Part shown: piece after piece, positions 22,101 to 33,589 of the stretch
Layout of the letters: the number at the start of each line of letters is the position of its first letter
Numbering within the stretch: position 1 is the first letter of the stretch
NCBI RefSeq assembly: GCF_015706575.1
Contig: NW_024037069.1
Location: forward strand, 39,081,315-39,145,314
DNA: 64,000 nucleotides
Origin: Patiria miniata
Lineage: Eukaryota > Echinodermata > Asteroidea > Valvatida > Asterinidae
Direction: 5' to 3'
Position numbers and translations under genes: made by a program
The notes under the pieces: generated by a model
Databases searched by the model: none
Seen by the model: the letters and a program-made list of their open reading frames with translations, nothing else
Told to the model about the DNA's origin: nothing

Positions 22101-25100
22101 TTTTAGGGCAGAGCCTATACGATCAAGTGGTACAAAACATAACATGTTTTTTTTTTTTCATAATTCTCAGCATGATCTGCCATGGGAGGCCTTACCCACA
22201 GTCCGAGACGTGACAGGTAGTTGGATGCACATGAATGGACAGGACGTTAGTCTCCTTGCCATCCTACATCAGCATACGCTGGTTATCTGGTGGACCAGCT
22301 CAGACACACAGGAGTGGCAGATACTGAAGTCTTGGGTCTTGCCTGAGGTAAACGTTTTTGTCTGTACCATAACAACATCCAACAGTGGGAAGAGTCTGCT
22401 GGCTTATGTTGCTGTGCGTGTTCTTTGCTTTACTTATGGTCACTGTGAAATGAATAGAGGCTCTGTTGAAAACCATGAGCTTATTAACAGCCTGATGAAA
22501 TTGGGATATAAGGCTGTATGCGCTCGGACTGGCTCAACCTTTTTTTGACGGCGGTTCATTGTTCACATTCTTTTAGCAGGTTAAAACCCTTTTACAGTTA
22601 TAAAATACTTATTGCAAAATACTCAAGCGCCCCATATCCATTTCTAATTGGCACACTCTTTGTGCAACTTTTTACTGTGCAGCACACATTTCCACCTACG
22701 GTCTTGAATATCCAAATATTCATTCAAGTAATCGAATACTGAATTATTCGAAAATGGACAGCCCTAGTTTGTGCTACCTGTAGCTGTTGGCTGTTGTTGA
22801 ATTTAGCAAGATGGCCAGAGAATACCCAAAAGGTGGACGCAGGTGAACTAATGTCTTGGAACAAAGCTGGTAAATGTTTCTGTCAAAATAACAAGTCAGG
22901 TTGTTAATGTAGTTTATCCCTTCTATTTTGGTTTTAGGAGGAGGAGTTCCTTTGTGTCAGGTTTATGCCTTGCAGTAGACACGACGTGATGTCATTGGTG
23001 GTTGCTGGTATCTTTGGTACATGTGGTGTCAGGTGAGTCTAGTGGACAAACTTTTGATTAATCCTCAAACACCCAGTGTTTGATTGAATTATACTCTGAA
23101 ACTTGAAGAGAAAGTTGATTTCAAATCTGTGAGTGTTTGACCTATTTCAGCAATTGGTTAACATTTCTGCCCTTTGTTGGTTTAACAATTTATCTGAAGT
23201 TTCGTACTTGGGAAGGAAGTAGCTCAGTCCATCAAATGTCCCTGCAAGTAAACTCACAAGCTATTCAAATAAGCTTTGACAAACGGCATTCCTTTGTTGT
23301 CGTTCATCCACTGTTACTTGTTACTATACTTGTGAATGGACTTGTGATTTACTTGTGACTGGACTTGTGATGGATTCGACTATACCTCTGATATTTGGAA
23401 TTCATTTTGGAAAGATTTCCATATACGAAGTTCACTCAACACCCTGTGTACAAACCCTATGAGATTGGACTGAAAAATTCTAAGTGTTTTCTAAGAAAAT
23501 GCTTGTATATTTTCACTGCTGCAATTGACTTTGATGACATGAAATTGCTATCTGGGGGCTTGTTAGTCAATACAGAGGAAAATTAATGAACTTCATATAT
23601 GGAAATCTTTCCTTCATTTTTAGGATGTTGAACTATGATACTGTGACTGAGGAAATGCAACAGATGGATGTGAACCTGTCCCATTCCTGTGAGAGTCCAG
23701 TGCAGTATCTACTCTGTGTAACTGACGAGGAGGAATTTGCTGTTGCTGTCAAAGATGATACGAGCAGTGCACTGTTTCTGGTCAATGCTTGCATTGAATC
23801 AAGGTAAAAACTATAACATTGAAAAGACCATTTTTGGAACCTTACAAATGTATTCCATTTTATAAAATTTATAGAAAGTTACTGTTTTAAGGTATAAGGA
23901 TTCTCTGTACAGCTCTTTTTTCCCATGTTCTGTCTTGGTCAAAGGGCTTGTTCATGCTCGGCGCAAACTGGAATGCCAATGCGAATGCCAATTGGTGAAG
24001 TCACGTCAAGTTTGCGCGCAGCAAATTCACACGACGTGAACTCATTTCAAGTCTGGTGAATATTAGTGATGGCAAACATAAATTTCCTTGTGATCTTTCC
24101 TTACTACTGTTTTCTTTTGTGTAGAAATGTGCAAACAGTGAAATTATGGACTGGAAAGGACACATACCTGACCTCACTGTTACAAGTAGAAGGCACAAAT
24201 GGAATGCTAATGGCTACAACAGCACACAATGATTTAATGCTTTGGTAAGTAATCACTCTGCTCAGTTCTTGCTGGTAAGGAGGGGAACTCTTCAACACCG
24301 CAATATCTACATCAGTGATTTTCAAGTAGTATCTTATTTTTTTGGCAAATGCAGTCGAAGCATTGGCCAAAGCTTCTGAGTTATATCAGGATATTTCGGC
24401 ATGATACTACATTATGGGATATGAGTTGCTCATACTAAATCATTCGTACTCAAACTCCCAAGTTAAATTAAAGTGAACTGGAGTATACTAACAATAATAT
24501 ACAGGGTGTCCCCAAAAAAACGATCCCTCAAAACACCCTCTTTTTCACAGCTTTATAAAAAATACTTCTAATACTAATGCTCTGATATTGAAATAGACTG
24601 TAACAATTGGACCCGGTTTGAAAATCCTACTAACATTGAAAAGCAATCTATTGAATAATCTATTATCACTTTGTTTTCAGGAATTGTAAGACTGGAGAGC
24701 TGATAAAGGACATCCCAATGAAGTCCGTTGACGGCAGGAGTCGTGCTTCATGCCTGAAAGCAGTAGCAGAATCAGTGAGTAAAAGTTTCCATTGGGATTT
24801 AATACCAACCTTTGCTTAGGCCAAAAAAGATAAGTCTCCGGTTTCTGGTATGGAGCTTGCCCAAAAAGTGGTGCGGCGACGCGGCTTTTTTTTTTTTATT
24901 TACCTGATTTTTTTGCCTCAAATGTCGGCTGATGACTGCAAATGGTGCCCGACTAGACTTAGTGCAAATACATGGGAGTCCAGAGAAGCCACATAAAGCT
25001 TATTCTCGATCATAACCCCATCTAAAAACACGTTAAAATTGTGCAGCAGCAGGATTCCAGTCAAACCAGTGAATTTGGCGGTTTTGAGACATCATCTTTC

Positions 25101-27071
25101 ATTGAAAAAAAAACTTTTTCATTTTGCCGACACGCATGGCTACGGCGACGCGCGCGCATACCAGAAACCGGAGACCTTTTTTTTTTGGCCTTAGTATGGA
25201 CTCAGTGCACAAGCAATAGATGGTGCTTTCTGACAAATTTTGAGAAGGGGAGGAGACACCACCTGCTTTTCTGGTTTGTGTGCATATGGCGTAAAATACG
25301 CACAACCAATTTTATCCTGAATGTCCACAAACCAGTAGCGTTTTTATGTGAGTGTCTTCATTGCCATCAGCAATGCATTTGAATGTCCCTGCCAGTGGTC
25401 TCCTCCAACTCTCCCTTTGAGGACAACTGAGTACCCCCTCAACTGTTGGGAGGGGGGGGGTTCCTTGTGCACAGACCATAGAGTAGAACACTGCTTAAAG
25501 GGAATATACATCATTTGCTTTTGCTGTAATTTTCAGAAATGGATGGAATTGGGGGGTTGGAAATATATAGCAAATATAGTTACACTGACTTTTTTGAGGT
25601 TTTGGGTTCGAAAATGCTATAAAAACCAAGAAAAACAATCATTTTCCTGTAGTCTGGTTCCCTGACTCCATTTAAGAAGAAACAGAGCAGTTTACATATA
25701 GTGGGGAATTGTAAGGTCAGGGAACCAGTCTAGCTGGCTTGTACCCGTTCATAGGTGTGTAATCGATTGCAAACAAGTGCGATGGTCAACTGGGGCCAGT
25801 ATTTGAAAAAAAAGCCAGTTTTTTCCAACGCTGATCGGCCGATCAGCGTTGGAAATTGATACAAAAATACCACTTTTCTTGAAAATGACAGTATACCAGG
25901 TGCCATGATTTTACAGGATGCTTTACACTGTCATTCACTAACAGTCCAGCAAGGTATTTCAAAATGATTTGGTAGTTTTATTTTTTGATGTTTGCAAATG
26001 TTGTATTTTCCCTTTAATGGGCTGAGCATTTTTCCCCTATGCTGAATGTTCAATTTTCTGTGTTTGTTTCTCTAAAGGGGTTGTTATTCCTCGTCATAAT
26101 CTTCCATGATGACGTCGGCGAGCAAGAAGTGCATTGCAGCCAACCTATCGGAGCTACCATAGTGTTCAACCCACTGACGGATAAGATGGCAACATTGGTA
26201 GAGTATCAACCTTCTACTGAACACACACATGCCCGGTAGGCCAGTAAACACTGTACTTAGATATGCTACTGATAGTGGATTTTATCAATTTTGTAGTGGA
26301 TGTTGGAGTGGATGTTGGAGTGGATTTTGGAGGGGGAGTTTGCTACCAGAGCTTCCGTAAGCAGTAAGCACAGCAAAAGGCACGCTTACCGCAAGAAAAG
26401 AAAGTTGCTTAAATCAGTGAGGTAACAATAGAAATCTCCATGCGCGTGCAACCATTTAGCACATCCTTGCCGTGAAATAGTGGTTATAGTTAGCACAATT
26501 TTCTGCTATACTTGGCACAACTTTTCTTATAACTGGACCCAATTTCATGGCTCTGCTAACAACAGAATTCCGCGCTTACGATCACCATGTTGTGCTAACC
26601 ACGCTAGCAGAAAGATTCTGTGCTAACCCTGTGAGCACAGAATCCTTAGCTATAGGATGTATGCATGCGCAGAAGCCAACATTCCTCGCTAACCCATGAA
26701 ATACGTTTACCATAAGCACAGAATTTTTAAGCAGGGATTTTTCGCTAACGGTAAGCAGAGCCATGAAATTGGGCCCTGTTGAACGGTTGAATGGTAAGAG
26801 ATCATCAGTTTATTTAGAGTAACTTTACGATGACTAAGTGCAGCTTTTCGTGTTTTTGAACAGCCTCGCCGATGCTGTTATACACAAGCACAGCTTGCTG
26901 GCTAAACTGTCGGATGGAAGTCTTCACCAATGGGACATCTTCTCAGGTAACCTCATGAATTATTCATCACTTCAACCAGCCAATCACAGTCTGAGGAGCG
27001 CCCATCTCTGCAGGTCTGAGGTAGTGTTGCTAGGCACTGACCAGTGCCAGCAGGTATACGATGCATACTGA
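16144..27071 (+). CDS. PALB2: Partner and localizer of BRCA2 (PALB2), complete, 11 exons
   Basis: PALB2 bridges BRCA1 and BRCA2 at DNA breaks in homologous recombination. Exons: 16144-16179, 16647-16706, 18121-18292, 18847-21434, 22171-22347, 22938-23032, 23624-23803, 24125-24244, 24681-24774, 26078-26235, 26864-27071. All are GT-AG and phases close to 1,295 residues (human about 1,186). The N-terminus (MADSSTANSKLE, then LRQKLENMKKAYAQTLRKVQ) matches the vertebrate coiled coil used for self and BRCA1 pairing. The long fourth exon has the ChAM motif MYPAEYYVRRTRSM and a PEEDYGALKMVKLQ segment like the vertebrate MRG15-binding site. The last seven exons form the WD40 propeller (VKLWTGKD, NDLMLWNCKTGELI, LSDGSLHQWDIFSG) that binds BRCA2 in vertebrates. 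I did not see the KEAP1-binding ETGE motif. Confidence 0.95.
16196..16280. repeat. Single arm of foldback family
   Basis: AACAATTGTTGACTGCTGTG followed by ATGTGGGATATGACC and CCCGAGGGGCGCATAGCACC matches the left arm and centre of the foldback at 39384-39537, but the second arm is absent. It starts about 16 bases after the first PALB2 exon. Confidence 0.7.
17690..18115. mobile_element. CACAAGT-array MITEs in PALB2 intron 2
   Basis: Two abutting copies (about 17690-17830 and 17835-18005) carry runs of CACAAGT on one side and ACTTGTG on the other, with the shared inner segment GAATGCCTTCGT/GAGGCATTCCTTTGTT and a CTATTCAAATGA motif. Further copies at 23215-23390 and 56255-56455. ACTTGTG-like runs continue to within a few bases of the acceptor at 18120. 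Confidence 0.7.
18665..18778. repeat. Foldback element, GGAATGTTCCAT arms
   Basis: Arms GAATGATTTCATGAGGTGAC onward and the inverse ending CTCATGAAATTATTC pair over about 40 bp; the loop is CGCCGGGCTTCGCCTCG. Immediately upstream of the large PALB2 exon at 18847. Confidence 0.85.
18847..21434 (+). CDS. PALB2: PALB2 large central exon (ChAM and MRG15-like motifs)
   Basis: One exon encodes about 862 residues, two thirds of the protein. It is mostly low-complexity, Ser/Gln/Lys-rich and probably disordered. Ordered islands: a basic stretch KTRSNRRRSR-like near 19500 (RANGNSRRRSRVPRELTAAD); the ChAM motif near 19635-19680 (PAEYYVRRTRSM); and the PEEDYGALKMVKLQ island near 20180-20225. Many SQ dipeptides (for example SSQCSQSQSN after ChAM) are candidate ATM/ATR sites. 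The frame is open throughout. A single long exon in this position is also seen in vertebrate PALB2, there split between exons 4 and 5. Confidence 0.93.
22171..27071 (+). CDS. PALB2: PALB2 C-terminal WD40 domain exons
   Basis: Seven exons encode about 345 residues. The start DLPWEALPTVRDVTGSW is in the position of vertebrate SVDVSAMFWERAG..., followed by blade-like pieces LVIWWTSSDTQEWQILKSW, EEFLCVRFMPCSRHDVMSLV, MLNYDTVTEEMQQM, VQTVKLWTGKD, MLWNCKTGELIKDIPM, GLLFLVIIFHDD, LLAKLSDGSLHQWDIFSG and the closing VVLLGTDQCQQVYDAY. The final residues match the vertebrate end (LLAGQKDGNIFVYHYS) in length and pattern. This domain binds BRCA2, RAD51C and RNF168 in vertebrates. Confidence 0.9.
23215..23390. 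mobile_element. CACAAGT-array MITE, second locus
   Basis: Contains CAAGCTATTCAAATAAGC, CGGCATTCCTTTGTTGTCG, TGTTACTTGTTACTATAC and a run of ACTTGTG motifs ending at GTGATGGATTCGACTATACC. Located in the PALB2 intron before exon 23624. Confidence 0.65.
24816..25193. mobile_element. Harbinger-like MITE, copy 2
   Basis: Bounded by TTA on both sides (24816-24818, 25191-25193); ends GGCCAAAAAAGATAAG and the inverse with TTTTTTTTTTGGCC; then TCTCCGGTTTCTGGTATG against its exact inverse CATACCAGAAACCGGAGA. Inner ends hold CGGCGACGCGG and CGGCGACGCGCG. It starts 41 bases after the PALB2 exon ending at 24774. Confidence 0.8.
25495..26017 (+). mobile_element. TTAA-flanked MITE, copy E (best preserved)
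   Basis: 523 bp with TTAA at 25495-25498 and 26014-26017, TIRs AGGGAATATACATCATTTGC and inverted AGGGAAAATACAACATTTGC. The internal palindrome at about 25823-25854 is perfect over 32 bases (half-site TTCCAACGCTGATCGG). A second inverted pair is based on TAGTCTGGTTCCCTGAC. It ends 60 bases before PALB2 exon 26078-26235. Confidence 0.88.
26345..26776. mobile_element. GCTTAGCA-array MITEs, two overlapping pieces
   Basis: 26535-26776 is a full copy: it begins GGACCCAATTTCATGGCTCT and ends with the inverse AGAGCCATGAAATTGGGCCC; inside, GTGCTAACC, GAGCACAGAATCC and TAAGCAGG motifs recur. 26345-26515 is a piece of a related copy (CCGTAAGCAGTAAGC, AATAGAAATCTCCATGCGCG) that matches 56843-56990. Both lie in the last PALB2 intron. 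Confidence 0.8.
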
Positions 27072-27354
27072 GGCAACCTCATGAATAATTCTCTCATCCA
27101 ACCAATCACAATCTGTGGTTTCCCAAACTCAAATCTGCATTCCAGTATCAGTCGATTTTTTATGAATCACTGATGTAGTCATGAATTATTCAGTAGTTTA
27201 TTCACCAATCAGACGTCTGAAAAATGCTCGTCCATGTTTAAATGGTTGAAAGAAGTGCCTTGTGCTGTGATAATCGTCCAGTATTATTGTTGCTTTGATG
27301 AGAATGTTGTTCTTATAAAGTGTTATTATGGTAAGAAACTATTAACAAAGTCTT

Positions 27355-27632
27355 CAATAGAATACCATGGTACAGTGGTTACGGTGTTTAACTCATGTAC
27401 AATGGTGCCTGGGTTCGAACCCTGCTAGGAAAATGGTGATTGTGCCCTTGGGCAAGACACTTAACTACAACTGCCTCTCTCCACCCAGGAGTATAATGGG
27501 GTACCAGTGAGGGTCGAGGACCGAATGTGCGCTGATATCGGCTGCCATGTGGTCTCGTGGCCTGATGAACGGGGGAATAATTGTAAAGCGCTTTGAGATT
27601 GCTGATAGTGTGGAAGGCACTATATCATTACA
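27355..27632 (+). mobile_element. tRNA-derived SINE with L2-like tail
   Basis: The head has an A-box-like ACAGTGGTTACGGTG and a B-box GGTTCGAACCC. The body contains GGGCAAGACACTTAAC and CACCCAGGAGTATAATGGGG. The tail TTGTAAAGCGCTTTGAG and AAGGCACTATAT is the motif shared by many fish and invertebrate SINEs and L2-type LINEs. Confidence 0.8.
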
Positions 27633-27633
27633 A

Positions 27634-27811
27634 TAAGCCAGTTCGCTATTTCAACTGCGCATGCGCACAATGATATGGGCCACGGGTCATTCAGGATAAT
27701 CGAACGTTTCAAAGGCACCTGAACGCGGGCGCACGACACTTGCGTGTAAACTACCGGCGTGTGCATGTTATCCCTAATGACCTCGGGTCATTGAGATACC
27801 GAACTGGCTTA
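27634..27811. mobile_element. Short TIR MITE, AAGCCAGTTCG ends
   Basis: 178 bp, starting AAGCCAGTTCGCTATTTCAA and ending with the inverse TTGAGATACCGAACTGGCTT. The middle holds GTGCGCCCGCGTTC-like and GACCTCGGGTCATT pieces. It directly follows the SINE at 27355. Confidence 0.8.
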
Positions 27812-29997
27812 TTATTATAATTATAGCATTTGTAAGAGGCTGATATGTGATAGGTGTAACTGAAAATAATGATGTGGACTTGGTTCCCAAATACTTCTCA
27901 ACGGTGCCAAACTCAATAAGGCAGTTACCGGCCTGGTACTCGTGCAAAGACGCTACAGGTTTGTCAACATGCAGATGCAGTTAGGTCGTGTGTACTCCAC
28001 AACATTGAAATGCATAAACAAGGCATGAACGTATTTGCCCTGAATAAGGCTAGAAGCGACTCCAGGAACAGGGCTACGAGAGAAATTAAAAGAACATTAG
28101 GTACTCAGCAAAACATTCCACTGTCCGCCTGGGATGGGTTCCACTCCTCTCCAGTCTGCTCGTCATTTTCGATAGTCACACTGACTTCAGCTGACTTGTC
28201 TCTCCATCTTAGCAGTGAAGTATGCCATGTTGAAAAGCACCCCCATAGATCTTTACCTTCTGCTACTCGTCAATCTGGAGTGGGAAACATCAACTGTAGT
28301 CCTCTCATCTCTTTATGTCATTTGTTGGCAAATGAAAATGACTCACTTTCTGGGGTTTTTTTAATGCATATTCGCCGTGAACAAGGCTAGAAGCCACTCC
28401 AGGTACAGGGCTACAAGAGAAATTACTACAAGAGTAGGTACTCGGGAAAACTGAAGGTAGGAATTAACATTCCTCTTGAAACAGGACAGATCATAGGTTG
28501 GAGGGAAACAAGCACCAGGCAAGGAATTCCATAGAGATGCGGCATGTGGGGAAAAACTTGGAATGTCCTTTTATCTAGGTATTGCATATGGATGAGAGCA
28601 GGCAGAAAACCGAGTTTCTCTCTCAAACACTCTGATTGGAGGAACCAGGTTGGACAGTCGAGTAGAACAGTAACCATGACATATCTGTAAAACAAACAGA
28701 GGGTCACAAGAGACCTAAAAGTTATAGCATCCAGTATCTTGGGTTGTGTATATTCGTCTTAACAAATGTCACACTCAAGGTGAGGGAGTCTGTCTTGGCA
28801 ATATGTCTTAGCAGATGTCACACTCAAATTGTGTGTATCTTTCTTAGCAGATGTCACACTCAAGGCAGCAGATGTCCCACTCAAAGTGTTGTGTGTATCT
28901 TTCTTAGCATATGTCACACTCAAGGCAGCAGATGTCGCTGGTCCTTTTAAAGTATCTCTCTAAAGTATCAAGAAATACTAACATCTGTTGATAGTATTCT
29001 CTGTGATTTTCTATATTTAAAATGTCCACGTGGCATCCCTTGATAGTATTCTCTGTGATTTTCTATATTTAAAATTTCACCATTATCCCATTGATACGCA
29101 TACTGTGTATCAGCGTCTGTACCAACTATAAACTCAAAATCCATTGGCACCTCATTTCTCTCAGGGTTTCCTGCCATTGCCGCTAAAGTAAGTATTATGT
29201 TGATTGAGTCCTTTGCAGATCCTTGGAAGGTTCCCCCCACGGCCTTGTCCTCAGGTCACCTGCACCATCACAGCCTGGGAGGGGTTCCACTCCTCTCCAG
29301 TCTGCTCGTCACCTTTGGTAGTCACACTGACTTCAGCCGACTTGTCTCTTGATCCTGTCTTCCCATGAAAATATCTGTAAGACAAACAGAGGATGACAAA
29401 GTTATAACATTCAGTGTCTTGGATTGTTTGTATCTTTCTTGGCAGATGCCACACTCTAGATGGTGGATACGTCATCAAATGGCACACTCAAGATGAGGGA
29501 TTGTATCTGTCTTAGCAGATGTCTCGCATCAAGGCCAGGAAGTGTATTTTTCTTCACAAATGTCACACTCAAGATGAGGGATGTATCTGTCTTGGCAGAT
29601 GTCTCACATCAAGGCCAGAGTGTATCTGTCTTTATCGCAAAGCGAAGTCCTCTTTAATTGACATGCCAGTTTTTGCCTAAAACTGTTCACGTGAGACCAG
29701 ATTATCCAAGTATCATGTTCAAACCCAATAGTTAGACCTATGTAAATTTAAGTATGTAATGATAATCGCAATAGTGATACAGAACTTAGTGTAAAAATAA
29801 TTGCGATACATCAATACTCACGATACAGAAATACCAATATTCAACACTTTTCTCAGAAACTCAACAATTCATCGGTATTTTCCTAGTAAATCCGCCTGCC
29901 TCACCAGGCATTCTGTCTAAACATGTTCAGTAAGTCTTTGCTGTGGAACTTACCACTTCATGCACGGTTTAATGCAATCTTAATTTAAAAAACTTAC

Positions 29998-30185
29998 CAA
30001 CACAACTTTTCCTCGTACTGACACTAGCTTCTTCAAAGGTGACGTCTCGATGTTTCGGATATCGACTAAATCAGTCGCTTCTTCTCTCACCAGCTCCACG
30101 CCTCTCTCGCGAATGTCCTCACTGACCTCCACCTTGCTGGTTTTGGACACTCTCGTAGTTGATCCGATCGGAATGAAAAGCATCT
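29998..30185 (-). pseudogene. D segment, copy 1 (unrecognised protein)
   Basis: Preceded by an acceptor-like CCCCAACAG and followed by a GTAAG donor. Encodes KVEVSEDIRERGVELVREEA and then NIETSPLKKLVSVRGKVV, a charged segment that ends in a beta-strand-like LVSVRGKVV. That end could be the first strand of an OB fold, but this is only a guess. Confidence 0.5.
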
Positions 30186-31299
30186 CTGTTGGGGTGTCTT
30201 TTAAGCACCAATTAGAGTAGCTTCATGGTGCCTAATACCTTTATAGCCAGAAACTAGATGTTCGATAGTATTCTATGTGATTTTCTATATTTAAAATTTC
30301 ACCATTATCCCATTGATACGCATACTGTGTATCAGCATCTGTACCAACTATAAACTAAAAAATCATCGGCGCCTCATTTCTCTCAGTGTTTCCTGCCATT
30401 GCCACTAAAGTAAGTATTATGTTGATTGAGTCCTTTGCAGATCCTTGGAAGGTTCCCCCTCTGCCTTGTCCTCAGTTCACCTGCACTGTCACAGCCTGGG
30501 ATGGGTTCCACTCCTCTCCAGTCTGCTCGTCACCTTCGGTAGTCACACTGACTTCAGCCGACTTGTCTCTTGATCCTGTCTTCCCATGAAAATATCTGTA
30601 AAACAAACAGAGGGTGACAAAGTTATAACATTCAGTGTCTTGGATTGTTTGTATCTTTCTTGGCAGATGCCACACTCTAGATGGTGGATACGTCATCAAA
30701 TGTCACACTCAAGATGAGGGATTGTATCTGTCTTAGATGTCTTGCATCAAGGCTGGGGAGTATATCTGTCTGCACAAATGTCACATTCAAGATGAGGGAT
30801 TGTATCTGTCTTAGCAGATGCTTCACATCAAGGCCAGGGTGTATTTGTCTGCACAAATGTCGCACTCAAGATGAGGGATGTTTCTGTTTTAGCAGATGTC
30901 TCACGTTCAAGGCCAGGGTGTACCTGTCTTTATCGCAAAGTGAAGTCCTCTTTAATTCACATGCCAGTTTTCGCCTAAAACTGTTCACGTGAAACCAGAT
31001 TATCCAAGTTTCATGTTCAAAATCAATTAGTTAGACCTATGTAAATTTAAGTATGTAACGATAATCGCAATAGTGATACAGAACTTAGTGTAAAAATAAT
31101 TGCGATACATCAATACTCACGATACAGAAATGCCAATTTTCAACACTTTTCTCAGAAACTCATCAATTCATCGGTATTTTCCAAGTAAATCTGCCTGCCT
31201 CACAAGGCATTCCTGTCTAAACATTACACATTTCAGTTAGTCTTTGCTGTGGAATTAACCACTTCATGCACACTTTAATGCAATCTTTAAGAAACTTTT

Positions 31300-31486
31300 T
31301 GACACAACTTTTCCTCGTACTGACACTAGCTTCTTCAAAGATGACGTCTCGATGTTTTGGATATCGACGAAATCAGCCTCTTCTTCTCTCACCAGCTCCA
31401 CGCCTCTCTCGCGAATGTCCTCACTGACCTCCACCTTGCTGGTTTTGGACACTCTCGTAGTTGCACCGATCTGAATGAAAGCATCT
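31300..31486 (-). pseudogene. D segment, copy 2
   Basis: Same segment as 29998-30185 with a few residue changes (VREEEADFVDIQNIE). The acceptor-like CCCCAACAG is kept; the donor region reads GTCAAAAAGTTTC instead of GTCGGTAAGTTTT, so this copy probably could not splice in the same way. Confidence 0.5.
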
Positions 31487-32519
31487 CTGTTGGGGTATCT
31501 TTTACGCACCAATTAGAGTAGCCTCACGGTGCCTAATAACTTTATAGCCAGAAACTAGATGTTCGATAGTATTCTCTGTGATTTTCTATATTTAAAATTT
31601 CACCATTACCCCATTGATATGCATACTGTGTATCAGCGTCTGTACCAACTATAAACGCAAAAATCATCGGCGCCTCATTTCTCTCAGTGTTTCCTGCCAT
31701 TGCCGCTAAAGTAAGTATTGTGTTGATAGAGTCCTTTGCAGATCCTTGGAAGGTCCCCCCCACGGCCTTGTCCTCAGGTCACCTGCACCGTCACAGCCTG
31801 GGATGGGTTCTACTCCTCTCCAGTCTGCTCGTCACCTTCGGTAGTCACACTGACTTCAGCCGACTTGTCTCTTGATCCTGTCTTCCCATGAAAATATCTG
31901 TAAACCAAACAGAGGGTGACAAAGTTATAACATTCAGTGTCTTGGATTGTTTGTATCTTTCTTGGCAGATGCCACACTTTAGATGGTGGATACGTCATCA
32001 AATGTCACACTCAAGATGAGGGATTGTATCTGTCTTAGATGTCTCGCATCAAGGCCAGGGAGTATTTGTCTGCACAAATGTCGCACTCAAGATGAGGGAT
32101 GTTTCTGTTTTAGCAGATGTCTCACATCAAGGCCAGGGTGTATCTGTCTTTATCGCACAGTGAAGTCCTCTTTAATTCTCATGCCAGTTTTCGCCTAAAA
32201 CTGTTCACGCGAAACCAGATTATCCAAGTATCATGTTCAAAACCAATAGTTAGACCTATGTAAATTTAAGCATGTAACGATAATCGCAATAGTGATACAG
32301 AACTTAGTGTAAAAATAATTGCAATACATCAATACTCACGATACAGAAATGCCAATTTTCAACACTTTTCTCAGAAACTCAACAATTTATTGGTATTTTC
32401 CAAGTAAATTCGCCTGCCTCACAAAGCGTTCCTGTCTAAACATTACACATTTCAGTTAGTCTTTGCTGTGGAATTAACCACTTCATGCACGCTTTAATTG
32501 CAATCTTTAAAAAACTTAC

Positions 32520-32706
32520 CGACACAACTTTTCCTCGTACTGACACTAGCTTCTTCAAAGGTGACGTCTCGATGTTTCGGATATCGACGAAATCAGCCGC
32601 TTCTTCTCTCACCAGCTCCACGCCTCTCTCGCGAATGTCCTCACTGACCTCCACCTTGCTGGTTTTGGACACTCTCCTATTTGCACCGATCTGAATGAAA
32701 GCATCT
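32520..32706 (-). pseudogene. D segment, copy 3
   Basis: Same segment with good acceptor (CCCCAACAG) and donor (TCGGTAAG). Encodes RRVSKTSKVEVSEDIRERG and VDIRNIETSPLKKLVSVRG. Best preserved of the three D copies. Confidence 0.55.
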
Positions 32707-33017
32707 CTGTTGGGGTATCTTTTAAGCACCAATTAGAGTAGCTTCACGGTGCCTGATACCTTTATAGCCAGAAACTAGGTGTTCGATAGTATTCTCTGTG
32801 ATTTTCTATATTTACAATTTCACCATTATCCCATTGATACGCACACTGTGTATCCATTGGACACCAATTCAGCGTCTGTACCAACTATTAACTCAAAAAT
32901 CATCGCCGCCTCATTTCTCTCAGTGTTTCCTGCCATTGCCGCTAAAGTAAGTCTTATGTTGATTGAGTCCTTTGCAGATCCTTGGAAGGTTCCCCCACGG
33001 CCTTGTCCTCAGGTCAC

Positions 33018-33132
33018 CTGTACCGTCACAGCCTGGGATGGGTTCCACTCCTCTCCAGTCTGTTCGTCACCTTCCGTAGTCACACTGACTTCAGCCGACT
33101 TGTCTCTTGATCCTGTCTTCCCATGAAAATAT
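33018..33132 (-). pseudogene. Y segment (representative of four copies)
   Basis: Preceded by TTTGTTTTACAG and followed by GTGACC after GTACAG. Encodes YFHGKTGSRDKSAEVSVTT and GDEQTGEEWNPSQAVTVQ. Nearly the same in the copies at 29260-29374, 30481-30595 and 31783-31897, with silent and conservative differences dominating. Confidence 0.5.
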
Positions 33133-33589
33133 CTGTAAAACAAACAGAGGATGACAAAGTTATAACATTCAGTGTCTTGGATTGTTTGTATCTTTCTTGG
33201 CAGATGCCACACTCTAGATGGTGGATACGTCATCAAATGTCACACTCAAGATGAGGGATTGTATCTGTCTTAGCAGATGTCTCGCATCAAGGCCAGGGAG
33301 TATCTGTCTGCACAAATGTCGCATTCAAGATGAGGGATGTTTCTGTCTTAGCAGATGTCGCACGTTCAAGGCCAGGGTGTATCTATCGCAAAGTGAAGTC
33401 CTCTTTAATTCTCCAGTCTGCTCGTCACCTTTGGTAGTCGCACTGACTTCAGCCGACTTGTCTCTTGATCCTGTCTTCCCATGAACATTTCTGTAAAACA
33501 AACAGAGGGTGACAAAGTTATAACATTCAGTGTCTTGGATTGTTTGTATCTTTCTTGGCAGATGCCACACTTTAGATGGTGGATACGTC

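Noticed and set aside
28426-28707. Minus-strand 93-codon frame after a TTTTACAG acceptor
   Set aside because: Starts from the same intron end as the Y segments but the sequence after it is different and not recognised; kept only as part of the array.
32779-33126. Plus-strand 115-codon frame across the array (similar frames at 30386 and 31687)
   Set aside because: Overlaps the minus-strand Y and A segments, which have splice-like borders and better protein composition.
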